Assembly: GCA_946902875.1 (NCBI GenBank)
Contig: OX336338.1
Span: forward strand, 11,523,971-11,587,970
Source of the DNA: Nematopogon swammerdamellus
Lineage: Eukaryota > Arthropoda > Insecta > Lepidoptera > Adelidae
Reading direction: 5' to 3'
DNA length: 64,000 nt
The notes under the pieces were generated by a model that worked only from the letters and a program-made list of their open reading frames with translations, had not been told where the DNA came from and ran no database searches. The position numbers and the translations under genes are program-made. Shown here piece by piece: positions 21,652 through 34,500 of this stretch; position 1 is the first letter of the stretch, and each line of letters begins with the position of its first letter.

Positions 21652-22129
21652 ACTAAATGTTTTGCTTAAATATAAAGTTGATTCTTGCAACTTATTTTCG
21701 CTGTCAAGGTTCATTATCAACTTAAGTGCTATATTATTTAAAAAATATATTTTTTTGCATTTCTAACTAAATATTAAATGTTATGCAAGGCTTGAATGTA
21801 ATAAAAATGCCAAATATACATGTAAACATTAGAAGAACTTCAGAGCTTTGTGTAGAGTTGACGATTTAAAGAAAACAGTGTCTAATATTAAGAGAAGAAT
21901 GTTTGTTCACACGGCATAGTCGCAACACATTGGGGCTAGCCGGATCACTCCTTGTAATTCGCTACATTTTTGTTTCTTTATATCTAACTCGAGAATATAT
22001 ATTAAACTATGTAGTTACATGCTGATTCCACAAATGCAACTGTACGTAGGTCCGTAACATCATGTTAAAGGAGGTAAGCAGTGAGCAGTAAGCATCCTAC
22101 GAACTGTTTTGTGTTTGCAATTACCTAGA

Positions 22130-22260
22130 CAGGTCTGACGTGGCAGTCAATCTCAACTCTGGGGCCTCACTAGTTTATTGTTAAAAACGCGGCAGTGCTC
22201 GTTAAGATGGGCCATACGTTTGGCTCGAAACGTCGAATCATAAAAAAACTAGTACATAAA
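22130..22260 (+). repeat. Short repeat with GGGCCA hairpin followed by CGAAACGTCG
   Basis: GTTAAGATGGGCCATACGTT is followed by TGGCTCGAAACGTCG. The GGGCCA/TGGCTC stem then GAAACGTC resembles the 3'-UTR hairpin of the RLE-type element at 17160, without its CTGACGAG. It is bounded by ACTAGTTT and AAACTAGT. Function unknown. Confidence 0.35.
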
Positions 22261-22552
22261 TTAGTACAGTAACCACAGTAATTTAAAAACACCCTATATG
22301 TTATCTTAAAATACAGATTACCAAAAGTTAACTTGATGTGTTGTGAACTTTGAGATTATCAGAGTGGGGCTGAAAAGGAGTGTATGATGTAAATAGACAT
22401 ATATATATATATATATACATATAGTACATTAGCATTTAGTTTAAATATGTATTAAGTACATTCAAAGTTCTGCATAGATTTCAGTCTATTATTACTGCAC
22501 ATAATAAGTACTTACAAAATACCAAATCAAAGTAATGAATAATTTTGCTATA

Positions 22553-23710
22553 TATATAAGGTGCTTCGTTATTTATGTCAGATGTTTCGGAAGGGTTACA
22601 TACACACTCAAATAAACACGCTACGCAAAATAAATTATATGTTTTAGCATTACTTTTCGAGAAATTTAACAAGACATGTTTGCTACTAAACATATCAACC
22701 TGTGTGTACCAGTAGGTAACTTGGACTGCACGGGGTCAATGACCGTACTATGTTCAAACGCAGAACAGCTGTTTGTTGTGTTTTTGAATGTGTGAGAAGG
22801 TGTGTGTGCGTTTGTGAGTATGTTTGGGTACTCTTCACTAACACTAGTAGTTAGGAACTTACATACTAGGTACTACATTTACAAAAATTGCTGGAAATAG
22901 CCACCTTGCACTCGGGTGCTTCCTCACGCACAATGCTCTGATTCACACGAGTGTCACTGTCACATATCGAATGCGTTTACAATCCAGACACGCAACACTT
23001 CTTCATTCTCCACGGTGGTGTTACCATCCTGGCCATGAAATAGGTCCTTGGCCCGTCCCCAGAGTCCCCACACATGAAAATCTAGCGGCCGTACATACGT
23101 CATAGTATGTTGCTCATACATCGCCACACACAGCAGCAACTAAGTTCCAGTTTGAGTCTCGGTAACCGGCATTTTGAATTTGCGGAACATGACATGTGCT
23201 CTCTCGCGAACCATTGCAACACACTGACGCGCCGCGCACGGGGTGAGTGCGGGCGGCGGCGGCGGCGCGGCCGCATGCAATGCAATACGCACAGACGGAA
23301 ATGAATGACTGTCGGCGTAGTCAAAGAGCTGTCGGCGGTTACCGACAAAGTAAGTCACAAGTGGCACGTGGAGATCCGTTGTCTCTGCCTACCCCACCGG
23401 GAAACAGGCGTGACGCTATGTATGTATGTAAGTCACAAGGTCACTAGGCCTTTTGTCAGTGCGCCACCACCGCCGCGCCGCCAGAAAACTAGAGACGTCG
23501 CGCTAGGTAAGTACCTACGTTTCGTGTTTGGCAAGGGTCTATAGCATAGCATGATTGGTTTTTAGAGCTATTTGATTTAATTTTTTTGTTAGGAGATGTT
23601 AGGAGAAAAAATTCTCCTATAAAAATATGTTTTTACGTAAAGTGTTTATTTGAGTGTGTATGGAACCCTCCCGAAACATTTGACATAAATAACGAAGCAC
23701 CTTCTGTATA
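22553..23710. mobile_element. DNA transposon with ~75-bp terminal inverted repeats
   Basis: The left end (AGGTGCTTCGTTATTTATGT, then TCGGAAGGGTTACATACACA) is matched by the reverse complement of about 23625-23702. TA steps flank both ends, as for Tc1/mariner-like elements. The interior has no transposase. It holds a GC-rich block at about 23215-23510 with (CGG)n runs. Confidence 0.7.
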
Positions 23711-24429
23711 ATATAATCTTGACAATATTTCCTGCAGAGATATCTATAACTTGTATTGCACTGACCTTTGTTTTGATTCCAAATTGTGAGTTTGTGTTTT
23801 TTTTTTTTCGATGTCACACATATGTAGGTACACAAATTTACTTCATAAACAGGATCTTTTGATTTTACTCAAACACAAAGAGTAACTACTTAATAGGCTG
23901 GAAAAAAAATATTTGCTGCATGTCACTACGAGTATGTGTTGATGGCGCACTAAACACTGAACAGATGTTGGTCAGACAGAAATAATATATGATTCTCCAA
24001 TATTGGCAAGTGTGTAAATTGAATCAAACCGAGTAGGGCATACCTTCACCTTAATTTAGAACTAAAATTTAAGCTTGTTTTTTTTACAAAGTTAATATTT
24101 AAAATATGCGGGCTGTCACCTCTGTTGCCGGTAGTGTACAGTTACTAGAGACATCGAGACGGATTGTAAATTTTTGTACGTGGTACATATGGTTCCACCA
24201 ACGCCTGAGGGGTTCAATTGGTCACATAAAATATACCTATGTGTTTGAACTTGGTGAAAATGTATAGCTAGTGGGAACAGTTGAAGAAATATTGCTTAAA
24301 TGTTTTTTACTTCATTTCAAGAAGAAAATGTCTGTCTATATTGAACGGGTATACTCAAAATGCCTGAACCGATTTATGTGCAATTTTCAGTAATCGTTAA
24401 AAAATATATTCTGATAAAAAAAAATTGCA

Positions 24430-25620
24430 TTTTGCAAAGGAGGACATGGAGCAAGGCTTCTAATTATCGCCCTGAACCTAGAAATGCAGAACGACTGATT
24501 GACAACTTATTAAGAGACAACAAAATATTCAAATATTTCTTGACGATTGTGTGAGGAGTTCGAAGGTAGATACAGCTAACATCTTCTATGCGGATGCAAA
24601 GTTTTTCTTAAGAAAGGCCAATATTCCTAACCGTCATGATAAAGTCCTCGAAATAATCAAAGAGACCATCAGCCAATCTATAGCACGAACCAGGAATGGA
24701 TTGACATGTAGTGGACTCCACAAAGTAAACTTTGTGCGAATACAGAAGCTGCCCAAGGATAAGCCCATGATTATGATTATGATTGAAAGTGTGAGAGTTA
24801 GGGACCCTGAGCCCTGTTGTCCCTGCGACCTAGGAAGATCTATTGTGATTTCTCAAAAGTTTATAGCTCACCCCAAGTCCGGTTTCCGCTATGAAACGAG
24901 TTTTATTCTTGGGGTTTAGTGCCTGTATTTGGCATGGGTTAAAAATATAACCCCCAAATAGGACTTCTACTGTGAATGAGCACTTCACATTCACAAACGA
25001 TGTATATGGACGTTTTATCCTCTTTTATACAGAACCTGCACACCGCGACCGGTGTGTCGCTAAGGCCAATTCGGCATAGGTGTACGTTTAGTCATACCCA
25101 TACCACACTTTATGTTGGGCGCAGCTACTGACTGACAACTAATGATGGACACGCGACGCGGGAGAAGCACTACCTGATACCTCCACAAATATGTGTTACA
25201 TCGTAAAGAGCAGACATTCTGATCTACTTAAAACTGGCACGACAAGGCATGCAGTATCTACATACCGAAAGACCAAAATATGAAAGTTAACAAATAATGA
25301 TTCCTAGTAGATCACATAGTGAGAAAAGTGTTCGTAGCCAGGGAAAATGAAATGATTTTTATTTTTCCTCGTCAAAACAAAGATACACATATATGTAAAT
25401 AAAGTCACAAAAACACAATATTCAGAGACAAGAAAGAAATTGGACCTGACACTCCCCACCGAGCCCGGGAGCTGGTGAGAGGGGTGCTGATTTTAAGTTA
25501 GGCCCAGCAAAATAATGACTATCTATGACTACCTGCAATTTCTTCAAGAACCTAGGGTTTCCTAGATTAGCGATAGGATTCTCCGTGGAAAAAGGTTCTA
25601 TATATATAAAATCTAAATAC
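24430..25620 (+). mobile_element. Decayed second copy of the RLE-type element, interrupted by an insertion
   Basis: GAGGACATGGAGCAAGGCTT and CCTAGAAATGCAGAACGACT repeat the words at 16236-16300. The frame at 24551-24919 keeps NRHDKVLEIIKETISQSI. Near 25285-25335 traces of the VDRIVRNGF region remain. AACCTAGGGTTTCCTAGATT at 25548 matches NLGLPRS. About 200 bp at 25335-25530 (starting GGAAAATGAAATGATTTTTA) is absent from the first copy and looks like a nested insertion. Confidence 0.65.
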
Positions 25621-25629
25621 TGATCGACA

Positions 25630-27700
25630 GTATTTCAACGCAATGACCCATCACCATGATGTTTTTCTATTGAGTCTTTTTATTGTCTTTATGTTTATAA
25701 ATGTAAAGATCATGCAATTTGAGAAGTGAATGTGTTGTTATTGGAGGTTGTATTGTATTGGAGTATTGCATTTGTGTGTCAATCAAAGCAAAGGTCAGTA
25801 CAATACAAGTTAAAGATAACTTGTAGGATAAGCTCGTCAAAATTACTTTCATGTTAACATTGTTATAGGTGCTCACGTAAGCTTATTTCTTAATTAAGTT
25901 TCCTTAACTTGCATATACGAGTCGTTTATAGTAATGTTGCGACGTTTCTGGCGTAGCAACTTGTGGCACGCACGACAATTGCGGTAACGGTGCCTTGCAA
26001 TTGGAGGTTACTTAACAGAACTTAAATTTTACCAAATGCAAAACTTCAGCTTTATATATTTGGCCAACATATTTCATCTCGCTAGTACCCACCATATGTA
26101 GAATTTATATAAATATTATGTATTTCTAGTAGAAATTGCATTTAACTAGGTATATGTACCTAGGTACCTACCATTCACTTGAACCAACACATGTATGAGT
26201 ACATTGGGATTTTAACATTTAGACTGACTCGTAAAATAGACTGATATATGTATTGCTTTCGAACTAAGCTCTTTCATAAACATAAAAACTATTTAGTAAA
26301 TGGCTGCTTGTGCACTAGACGATAATGGCGCAGCAACGACTACTGCTGCCATGCCGTGGTCATTGCTGTTCTGTTATCATGTGTGGGAAGCAGTCATTTT
26401 AGGACTACGATGAAGGGTATACCAAATTTAACATTATTATTATTCTAAAATATATGTAAGTCGTAAGTATGTACTACCAATTCCATTAGTTTTAGTTTTT
26501 TCTTTGGGGTATTTAAGATTATCATGATGTAAACATTCATACTAAATAAAAATCTGTCAGTGGCCAGACCAACATATCTACATAGCAAACTCATTCTAAA
26601 ACTGTATACTTTATGTCTACATTGAAAATTTTTGGAAAAAAAATATATTTGGTGAATTATCAATTTGTCATATCCTTCAAGCATAATTATGAGAATTTTT
26701 TAAATTGTTGTTTTTCTTAGCTTACTGTTGATATAAAATTACAGGCCCATTTTTGTTGAAATTTTCCGAAAAATATAGGGCTTAACTTGGAGTAAGATAA
26801 AGGTAATGCTATACGTATATAGAGTAGCATCACATTTGTACATATGAGTTGAGCAGTGGGGTCGGAAGTGAATGCAGTCGGAGAAACTATAAAATATTTT
26901 ATTTATTTAATTTCATTAACTCTTTGGAATCTTGAATTTTTTTAGTTGAATTTGGATGTGATTTGTCTAAACTGGTGGTGTTGTCAAACAAGAAGCATTG
27001 TTTTCATTTAGTGGAGCCAGGGCTCAGATAGTATTAAATATTTTAATTACTCGATTTTATGGATGTTTTACATAAAATGCAGGTTTAAAATCAAATTATG
27101 CAAAGAGTTTTGTTAGTGATTGAGGTGTGCATCAGTGGGGCCCCGCAAACTGTACGTACGAGTGCAACCACACTAGGCGGCAAGGTGTGACCCGCCGCGT
27201 CAAAATATTGTTTATATGAGGTAAACCGCACGGTGCGTTATAGCTATCGATAAACGAATTATTTGGACGGAGTGTAGTGTGGTCGCACTCTCATTAGTAT
27301 CTAATAAGCGCACATGAGCGTACATGCGGCGGAGAGGAGCCCCGTAGCAGTTCCGTATGTACCGGGTGAAGTAGGCGTAGATACTATGATTATTAAATTG
27401 TACTTTCACTTTACGATTTCTCTCGAACTAAAAAAAATTTTTCACGTTACAATATCTATTGTTTCCTTTGCAGTATTAAAATATTGTATGTTCTTGCTTT
27501 TCGAAAATAATATTATTTTTAATAGCTAACTTGAAATGGTATAACAATAAGGCTTATGTAATGAACAAATTAAGTACCACTCAAGTTACGAGGACTTACA
27601 TGTAGTAGATATAAATATTTAGACATTCTTCATTCAATAATTTTGAACGAACATTTGTATCCAACAATAAGTAATTGTCTACAGATCGTCAATGTATTCA
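25630..27700. other. AT-rich intergenic stretch, nothing recognised
   Basis: Only short frames occur and none shows recognisable domains. The segment near 27120-27370 is locally richer in CG (ACTGTACGTACGAGTGC, GACCCGCCGCGTC) but carries no exon I can support. Confidence 0.5.
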
Positions 27701-27739
27701 TTTGTATAACTACGCAAACCATATTGTAAGTAGAACATG

Positions 27740-28160
27740 CAGAAAGTGCCAACACGAACCCTCACGGTGGCGGAACACACGAAGCGGATGTGACGTGAAG
27801 ATAGGTGAGTGAGAGTGCGGAGCGGGCGGCGTGCCTAGTTCGTCCCGCGCTCCAACCTCCGTCGGCGGCGAGTGCTTCTGTTTGTTTCCATCAGTGGAGA
27901 TATCAAAGGCTAGTTATAAAATAATATATTAGTCTCCTCTCCTAAAAGAGCGTGCAACGCAACCTCCGAATTGATGTTATATGATTATTCAACGATCTGT
28001 TTGTTGTTAGTGTAAATTATTCTGTGCTTATGATCTGTGAGAGGAAATGATGAAGACAGTCAGCCTGAACGGCCACAGCGGCGCGGCGGTACTAGGTGGT
28101 GTGAGGTTGCGCAATGCACCTCGCTGTAGTTTAGTGCTCAGGCTTATAGTTAGTTAGGTT
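27740..28160 (+). promoter_or_regulatory. GC-rich promoter-like island, candidate distal rno promoter
   Basis: In an otherwise AT-rich 14-kb spacer this segment is rich in G, C and CpG (GAGCGGGCGGCGTGCC, CGTCGGCGGCGAGTGC). It has a donor-like AGGTGAGTG at 27812. A short frame from 28047 begins MMKTVSLNGHSGAAVL and stops after about 37 codons. It could be the first exon of rno, whose coding exon begins at an acceptor 8 kb downstream. No splice link can be shown from sequence. Confidence 0.35.
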
Positions 28161-29289
28161 ATATGTATGGGTAACATGTTTATGTGTCTAATCGAGAAAT
28201 ATAACTTGTAATAACAAATTACTAGAACTTAGATCTGCGTACAACGCACGGGGGTGTATCCGCATCAGTCGGCTGTTCATATTGTAAGGAATCCTTCTGT
28301 ACATTAATTATTTCATATCATCCATAATATAAATGTATGAAAATTGAGAACGCTGAAACAAACGCAAATGTTCATAATTATGAACAGAACATCCTAATAA
28401 TATTAATGCTGGCTTACTTGTAAATACACCCTGTACAAATATAAAGAATGTTACAAAACATAATAATATATTGATTAGTCGTAATATTTAAGAATGTAGA
28501 AAAAATAAAGAAAATTAAGTATATTTTTTTTTACATATATAGGGTGTATAACGATGTACTGTGGACCTTCCAGGATCACAGCATCTTCACAGCCTTATTG
28601 AAAACAACAATGTTAATACATATTGATCATAAAAATAATTTATAGTGTGAGTAGTTAGGTATTTCTGCCCAACTAAAACTTCGCTCTTCTCTTGCATCTA
28701 AGATAACTAGCTGGAACACATAATCAGCTCTAAAAGAGCAGATAGGTTAATATGTTATCTTTGTTGCAGCTAAACATTTGAAATAATAACTATGCACTCG
28801 TCCGTCATTCATTACATTATGAATACTTCTGTACGAAAAACATCCTCTCAAAGAAAATGCGATTAAATTTTTTTACTCCACATGGCTTGAGGAATGCCCT
28901 AATGTCCACGGTACATCTTATACACCCGGTAGGTATATTATGTGTATATTGCTTTATGCAATTAGTCCTCCTTCTGTTCCACAGAAAAGTGTAGCACATA
29001 CCTGCACTGCACACCCTACCAACTTAAATTAACCTCATGTAACAACACCAAACTCAAGTTTTAAGAATTACATTGGTTACATTGGCCGGCAGAGAGTAGT
29101 GGCAGCAAGAAATACATCGAGAGACATATACATACTTAATTTCATTCTAACTATTTTAGCACCTATTACAGATCAATATTGAAAACAAAATAGCTGCGAT
29201 TCTGACTGAACATGTTTAAATTATTGTGAAAAATTTGTATAAAGTTATAAAATAATTTATTTTTGTTTTAAATTTATAATGAAAATTAC

Positions 29290-29754
29290 TCTTATTATAT
29301 AAATAAAAATTCAATCCTGGTTGTTGGTAAGCGCATCACTTGAGAACGGTTGGACCGGATTTGACAATTTTTTTTAAATGTTTGTAATAGCCTGAATAGG
29401 TTTTTGACGTGAATTCGATGAACGTCTTATGCTTCGCAACAAAGGGGGCATTCCAGAAAGTTGGCGACATAAATTAACAGTAGGCGACATAAAGTATGCA
29501 CTTTCGACAGCTTCGTGCTGCCAAACTAGAGGTACAACCTACAAATGTGAACGCTACCAACCGCACCTTAAAGACCCATCCAAAAATATAATAAATTTTC
29601 GAACACGAAAGCACACGGGGTACCGTTACGGTACGTTCATCGAGTTCACGAAACCAAACCAACCCGGCGGTAGTAGCTCACCTATTACATAGAGATTTTA
29701 GGGAAAGAAAAATTGGACAGAATTTCACATGAATGGAGCCACGGGCTCAGCTAG
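29290..29754 (+). mobile_element. Helitron-like non-autonomous element
   Basis: It begins TCTTATTATATAAATAAAAA and ends GGGCTCAGCTAG followed by T. A TC start and a CTAG|T end with a GC-rich hairpin-like GAGCCACGGGCTC just before it are Helitron hallmarks. The ORF at 29429-29692 has no recognised domain. The same terminal style occurs at 40241-40391. Confidence 0.5.
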
Positions 29755-30446
29755 TTTTTAATAAAACTTACAGAATTTTTCGCAATAATTTAAGTAAGAA
29801 AAGTGATGGGGATAAAAGTGATATGTTTGTGTATGTAGGCACGTAAGCACATCATTCAGGATAATGCATCTATTTATACTTCTTTCAGTATTATAGAGTG
29901 TTTAGAATGGCTTTTACTCGCGGCAGTTTGTGGAGTATTTGAACCATCGTGGTATGAACCATCACCCAGAGTTTCTCAGTCACTTGTCGGGTGGCAAAAT
30001 GCGCATGGACATACCACGTCGAGCCACACAGCTCCATAAACCGCTGAGTGATATCTGTTTAAAGCAATTGTTTCACCGACCATTTTCGCTTTTTTACTAT
30101 TATGTCAGGGATAAAAGGTGCTTATAACCGAAAATACTATTCTAATTTGTCTAAATTTGTAAAAACTTCAATGGGAATTCCCACTACCTTGGTGTGATGC
30201 AATGCAGTACCTACCTAAGCATGATAAAATGTCAAAAAAAGCACACTGTCATTTTCTTGTATCATTGTTTATTTATTATTTTATTATTATTCAATTAGTG
30301 ATGAGATTGTATCGAACTACTTGATGTACCTAATTTATGAATTTAGTAAAAAGATATAATAAATAATATTTATTTACAGGTGTTTGAATTTATTTATTTT
30401 GTTGGTACAGGAATGCCAACACAAAAAAACTAATCGGTTTTTTTTT

Positions 30447-30860
30447 ATTGATGTGATAACGTCACGTCTTATAAATTGATGAACACCGGCTGCACGCACG
30501 AAAAAGTGTCACATTCCATCTGAGCCTGTGTGTGCAAGCGAGAGCGCGTAACAAGTGATAGAGAGGCACAATCGGCCCAAGCCGAAAGCGAACCAAGGGA
30601 CTCCGATATTCGTTTGGTCGTTCATGTGATTTCGTGGCTCAGTGGTAAGAGTGTAGGATTTGTATTTTTTGACCATGGGTTCGAATCCCTCTAAATTTTT
30701 TTGGTTTTTTTTTTCTTTTTTAAGCAATGTTACGGTGTTTAAATTTTTTTAGGGTGTTTAGTTTTTTTTCTAACCACCTAAGAATTATTTTCGGAAATAC
30801 AAACGTAACAAAAACGACATACGTAGTCTTACCACTTTATGACGTTATCACGTAAAACTA
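30447..30860. mobile_element. Inverted-repeat element containing a tRNA-like sequence
   Basis: GTGATAACGTCA near 30451 and its reverse complement TGACGTTATCAC near 30840 bound the segment. Inside, about 30628-30700 has an A-box-like TGGCTCAGTGG and a B-box GGTTCGAATCC in correct order and spacing for a tRNA. The anticodon and acceptor stems do not pair well, so it is a tRNA-derived relic. Confidence 0.45.
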
Positions 30861-30970
30861 TCGTCCGTAAACCGACTTTACAGACCGACCAAGTTATCTG
30901 TGAACTGAGTGGTGCGCTGCCATCGTTGCATGGTTGCCAGAGAGACTGAGAACTCGAATTAAACTCATAT

Positions 30971-30989
30971 GAGAGAGAGAGAGAGAGAG
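30971..30989 (+). repeat. (GA)n microsatellite
   Basis: Simple GA dinucleotide run of about 19 bases. Confidence 0.95.
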
Positions 30990-31212
30990 TCTGACCACTT
31001 CACAAATAACTTGGTAAATCTGTACAGACAACCAATTTTTTTGACAGAAACAATGGAAATAGAGTCTGCCTATCGGAAATTTGTACGATTATGGCAATCC
31101 GTTTTTATTTAAAGCAAACCTTTTAATGTTCTTAAAAATATGAATGTATCCAAGAGGTGACGAATTATAAAATACGAATAGATCAGCATCCAAAAGACCT
31201 AGCCCAAGAAAC

Positions 31213-31233
31213 GTGTGTGTGTGTGTGTGTGTG
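31213..31233 (+). repeat. (GT)n microsatellite
   Basis: Simple GT dinucleotide run of about 21 bases. Confidence 0.95.
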
Positions 31234-31896
31234 AAAGTATGCCTTGATTAGACACTATCAAATCACGGAAGAGCAGAAATATTACCTGTTGTCCTGTACA
31301 AAGAAAGTAAAGTCAAAGAATGATAAAAATTAGTTGCGATTCGTTGCGTAAGGAGAAAAAAATATTTTTTAGGAAAAAAAATTATATGAACACCTATTGC
31401 AAATTTTGCATGGTTGTAATCCTTACAAAATGTGCTACAAATGGATCTATACTTTTAGTGCTCTGACTTTGGTTTTGATTCCAAATTGTGAGTTGAACAT
31501 TGCACGAATATTTCACTTACCAAATAAAGTGAGGTTATGTTTTGTTTCGATTTTACACACTCGCCAATGGATAAAAACTTCCGATAATAACACATTCACT
31601 TCATGAATGTTGTATTCTTTCGAATTGATACACAAAGATAACAAACTAATGACTAAAAAAAACACCAAAAATAATTTATAATCGGGGCGTGGTCGCGGCG
31701 AATTCGCGCGCGAACATGTACGTTCGTCGCCACTGCTCGAAAACAACTGAATAGATCTCTGCTCTGTGCTTTAACTTGGCGACAAGAGCATAACTTCGAG
31801 AAGAGCATAACTTAACCTTTTTTTAGAAGTATTAATTGAGCCTTGTTCCCATAATAAAAGAGCGTGTATTTCAATGCCGAAGGTCGCCCGTGTCGC

Positions 31897-31960
31897 CGGG
31901 ACATATGTTGTCCCGTCGACATATCAGTCACTTTTTGGTGCCGGGACATAGGCTGTCCCG
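31897..31960 (+). repeat. Two near-identical CGGGACA hairpins
   Basis: The first hairpin (31897-31915) and second (31942-31960) each pair CGGGACA with TGTCCCG across a five-base centre. Both are followed by a (C/T)CGACA word. The pair is spaced 45 bases start to start. Confidence 0.8.
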
Positions 31961-32137
31961 CCGACACGTTAGAGGTGAAACTAATACTTACAAAAAAATT
32001 TTGACTAAAATTTTCGGACTTGTCACAGCATGAGCTCGTCCAAAGCATCCGGAACAGCCTCCGTACCAAGCACGTTGGCAGCTATCACCTTTGAATTTCC
32101 AGGCATTGGGCGTTGTATGAAGAAAAACCTTGATCTA

Positions 32138-33384
32138 CCTGTGGGTCCACTTTGATCCACTATTGGATCGAAGGATACTTTTTTCTCCACTCTGCTCCCC
32201 TAGTGGATCGGTACCGTCGCAAGTTTTTTTTTTCGAAAAGCAGCTTGCCCAAGACTTTGGCACACTGCTTTACTTACGTCTGGCGACCACAAAAAGATAG
32301 CCTACGTGGCCCTAAGCCCAGAACTCAAAGAGGTCTGTAATATTGGCATATTTGGCATCTTTGCGGCCAGGCGGTCTGCTGAATCCTGCCGGCCACGTCT
32401 GATGAAAATTCAATAAAAAACAAATTTGTCCGGCCGGTGTGCTGTTGTTACATAATATGTCTTATTTTTTATATAATATTGTACGTATATTTTTTTCAAT
32501 ATTTGACTACTTCGGGCTAGTTACATATTATGTACCTCTCCGGTACCCACCAGTCACCACGCTTGGGCGACTTGAGGAAAAGGTATCTGGCAATCCTGAC
32601 ACGCACGCGGCGCCGAGACATGGTTTTGTATTCAAATGTTCTAAGTGCATTCGCAACCCCCGCCATGCTTGCAGCAGGTGCCTAAATACACCGTGTTACA
32701 ATAATGGAAATATATGCGCAGAGAAGCGTTTGAAATAACACGGTATGAATTATGAAGTTTTTTATTTATGCCATATTTATAATTTTCTTCCAACACTTTA
32801 TAATAATTCAAATTAAAGAGTTATCAATACTTTTAATTAAAACCCCAAACGAAATTTCAAAGTGAAAAGTAAGTACATCCAGGTGACGTAAGTACATTAA
32901 TTATTACATAGGGGGATGCAAATTAGGGTTGCCATGTTCGCACCAAGTAAAGATGTCCAGACTATAATTTAGGAGATATTCCAATCAACACAGACCATTT
33001 GAGTTATTTTATTCATTCACCACTTTTTTTACAAAAATAAATAAAATCTTATTAACACATTGATAGGTCAGCAATTTTATCAACTTTTGCCGTCAGCTGT
33101 AAACAAGCACTTATAATTTTGAAAACATGCGAATACCAAGCACTGTCTCGAAAAACAAGAAACACACGTACACGCGCTAGAAATATGATTGTTGTCTGAC
33201 TCGTAATCCCTGCTGGATGTTCATATTGGTCTATTAAAATTATTCTTGAATTATCTATGGAAATCTAGATTTGATCCATATTTATAAAATATACACCATA
33301 GAAGTAAAGATATAGAGATGAAATTTTAATCTGAACTGAGAAAATTATCCTTCGATCCACTAGTGGATCAAAGTGGCCGCACCG
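32138..33384. mobile_element. DNA transposon with ~40-bp terminal inverted repeats, class unassigned
   Basis: The left end CCACTTTGATCCACTATTGG continues ATCGAAGGATA. The right end (33345-33384) is its reverse complement with a few mismatches, so the termini are well defined. An internal frame at 32439-32738 ends in a cysteine-rich stretch (FKCSKCIRNPRHACSRC, then NTPCYNNGNIC). It looks like a zinc-binding tail, but I cannot assign it to a known transposase. TA steps adjoin both ends. Confidence 0.65.
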
Positions 33385-33389
33385 GATAA

Positions 33390-34490
33390 ATTATTTTAAA
33401 AGCATTTTTGCGATGAAAAACGTAGGTAAAAAAAATATGTACCTATGTTATAAATAGAACATGCCTTCGATTAATTAAGGGCGAAAACACGATACCTACG
33501 TGAAAGGACCCAATACCCACTCTATAGCGTAATATTTAAATATCTTTGTATGCAACCAATTACAGTTTATCACTGCTTTGAAATAATAGACAATACATAG
33601 CTTTATTGTAAAAATAATAACGATTTACATTTGTACGAAAAATATACTCTAGTCTATATTAACTCTAGCTAGCTTGTCTTCGCAAATTCACGTCGGCTCT
33701 CTATAGCCTTCAATCTTACCTTTGGAATTGCACAGAGCATATTAATAAAATAAAATTTATTTTATTGTACCCAATCTATAAACACGTACATCGTGCGTGG
33801 GTATTGCATGCCATTCCAAGAAAAAAAAAGTTATTTTATACAGGCAACACTGAATTAATGAATTCTCGAAAGTGTCGCCACCTAGTGCTAGACATTGGAA
33901 TTTTGTTATTGATATCTGGTGTCTACGCTCACGCCGTATTACATTCATAAAAAATAGTGCCACTTGCTGAGAAATAGCTACAAGCGCTAAATAAAATGTG
34001 TTCGTGTCTGACAAGCGATTTCGCATACCGACATGGCTTTTCCAGCGATAATTTTTCACTTTGGGAAGACCTATTACATTAAAAATATGTTTAATCGGAC
34101 CATTCCATACACTGAGCTGCATTAGCCATTTTAGAAATCGGCTTTGGTGATTCGTGCGTAGTCACGTGACTCCGAGTGCTATTTGGATCAATGGCGCCAA
34201 ATATTCGTAATAGTGAATGCACGTAAATATCTATTATTTTAACATCAAATGCTTAAACGCTCTTCCCTTTCTCATTTTCTTACATTTGCCCCCTTGTAAG
34301 TATAGCTAGAGCTACGTAATATAATATCGAGCTAAAGTGATGCGTAGGTCTACAGTCACGTCAGTCTGGGAGCCAACGGTGCTGCTATCTATACGTGTGT
34401 ATTGTCAATTCTGTTAGATAGATAGGTATATCTAAAGGCTTAATGGAGACTGCTTGTGCTTTCGAGATAAATATTTACGAAAGCCAAATT
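33390..34490. other. AT-rich spacer, nothing recognised
   Basis: Minus-strand frame 34122-33757 (121 codons) has no motif I recognise and no splice context. I treat it as chance. Confidence 0.4.
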
Positions 34491-34500
34491 CACACTGAAA

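Noticed and set aside
30628..30700. Functional tRNA gene
   Set aside because: A and B boxes are present, but acceptor and anticodon stems do not pair and a T-run replaces the anticodon arm.
33757..34122. 121-codon minus-strand ORF
   Set aside because: No recognisable domain, AT-rich and without flanking gene structure; length is compatible with chance.
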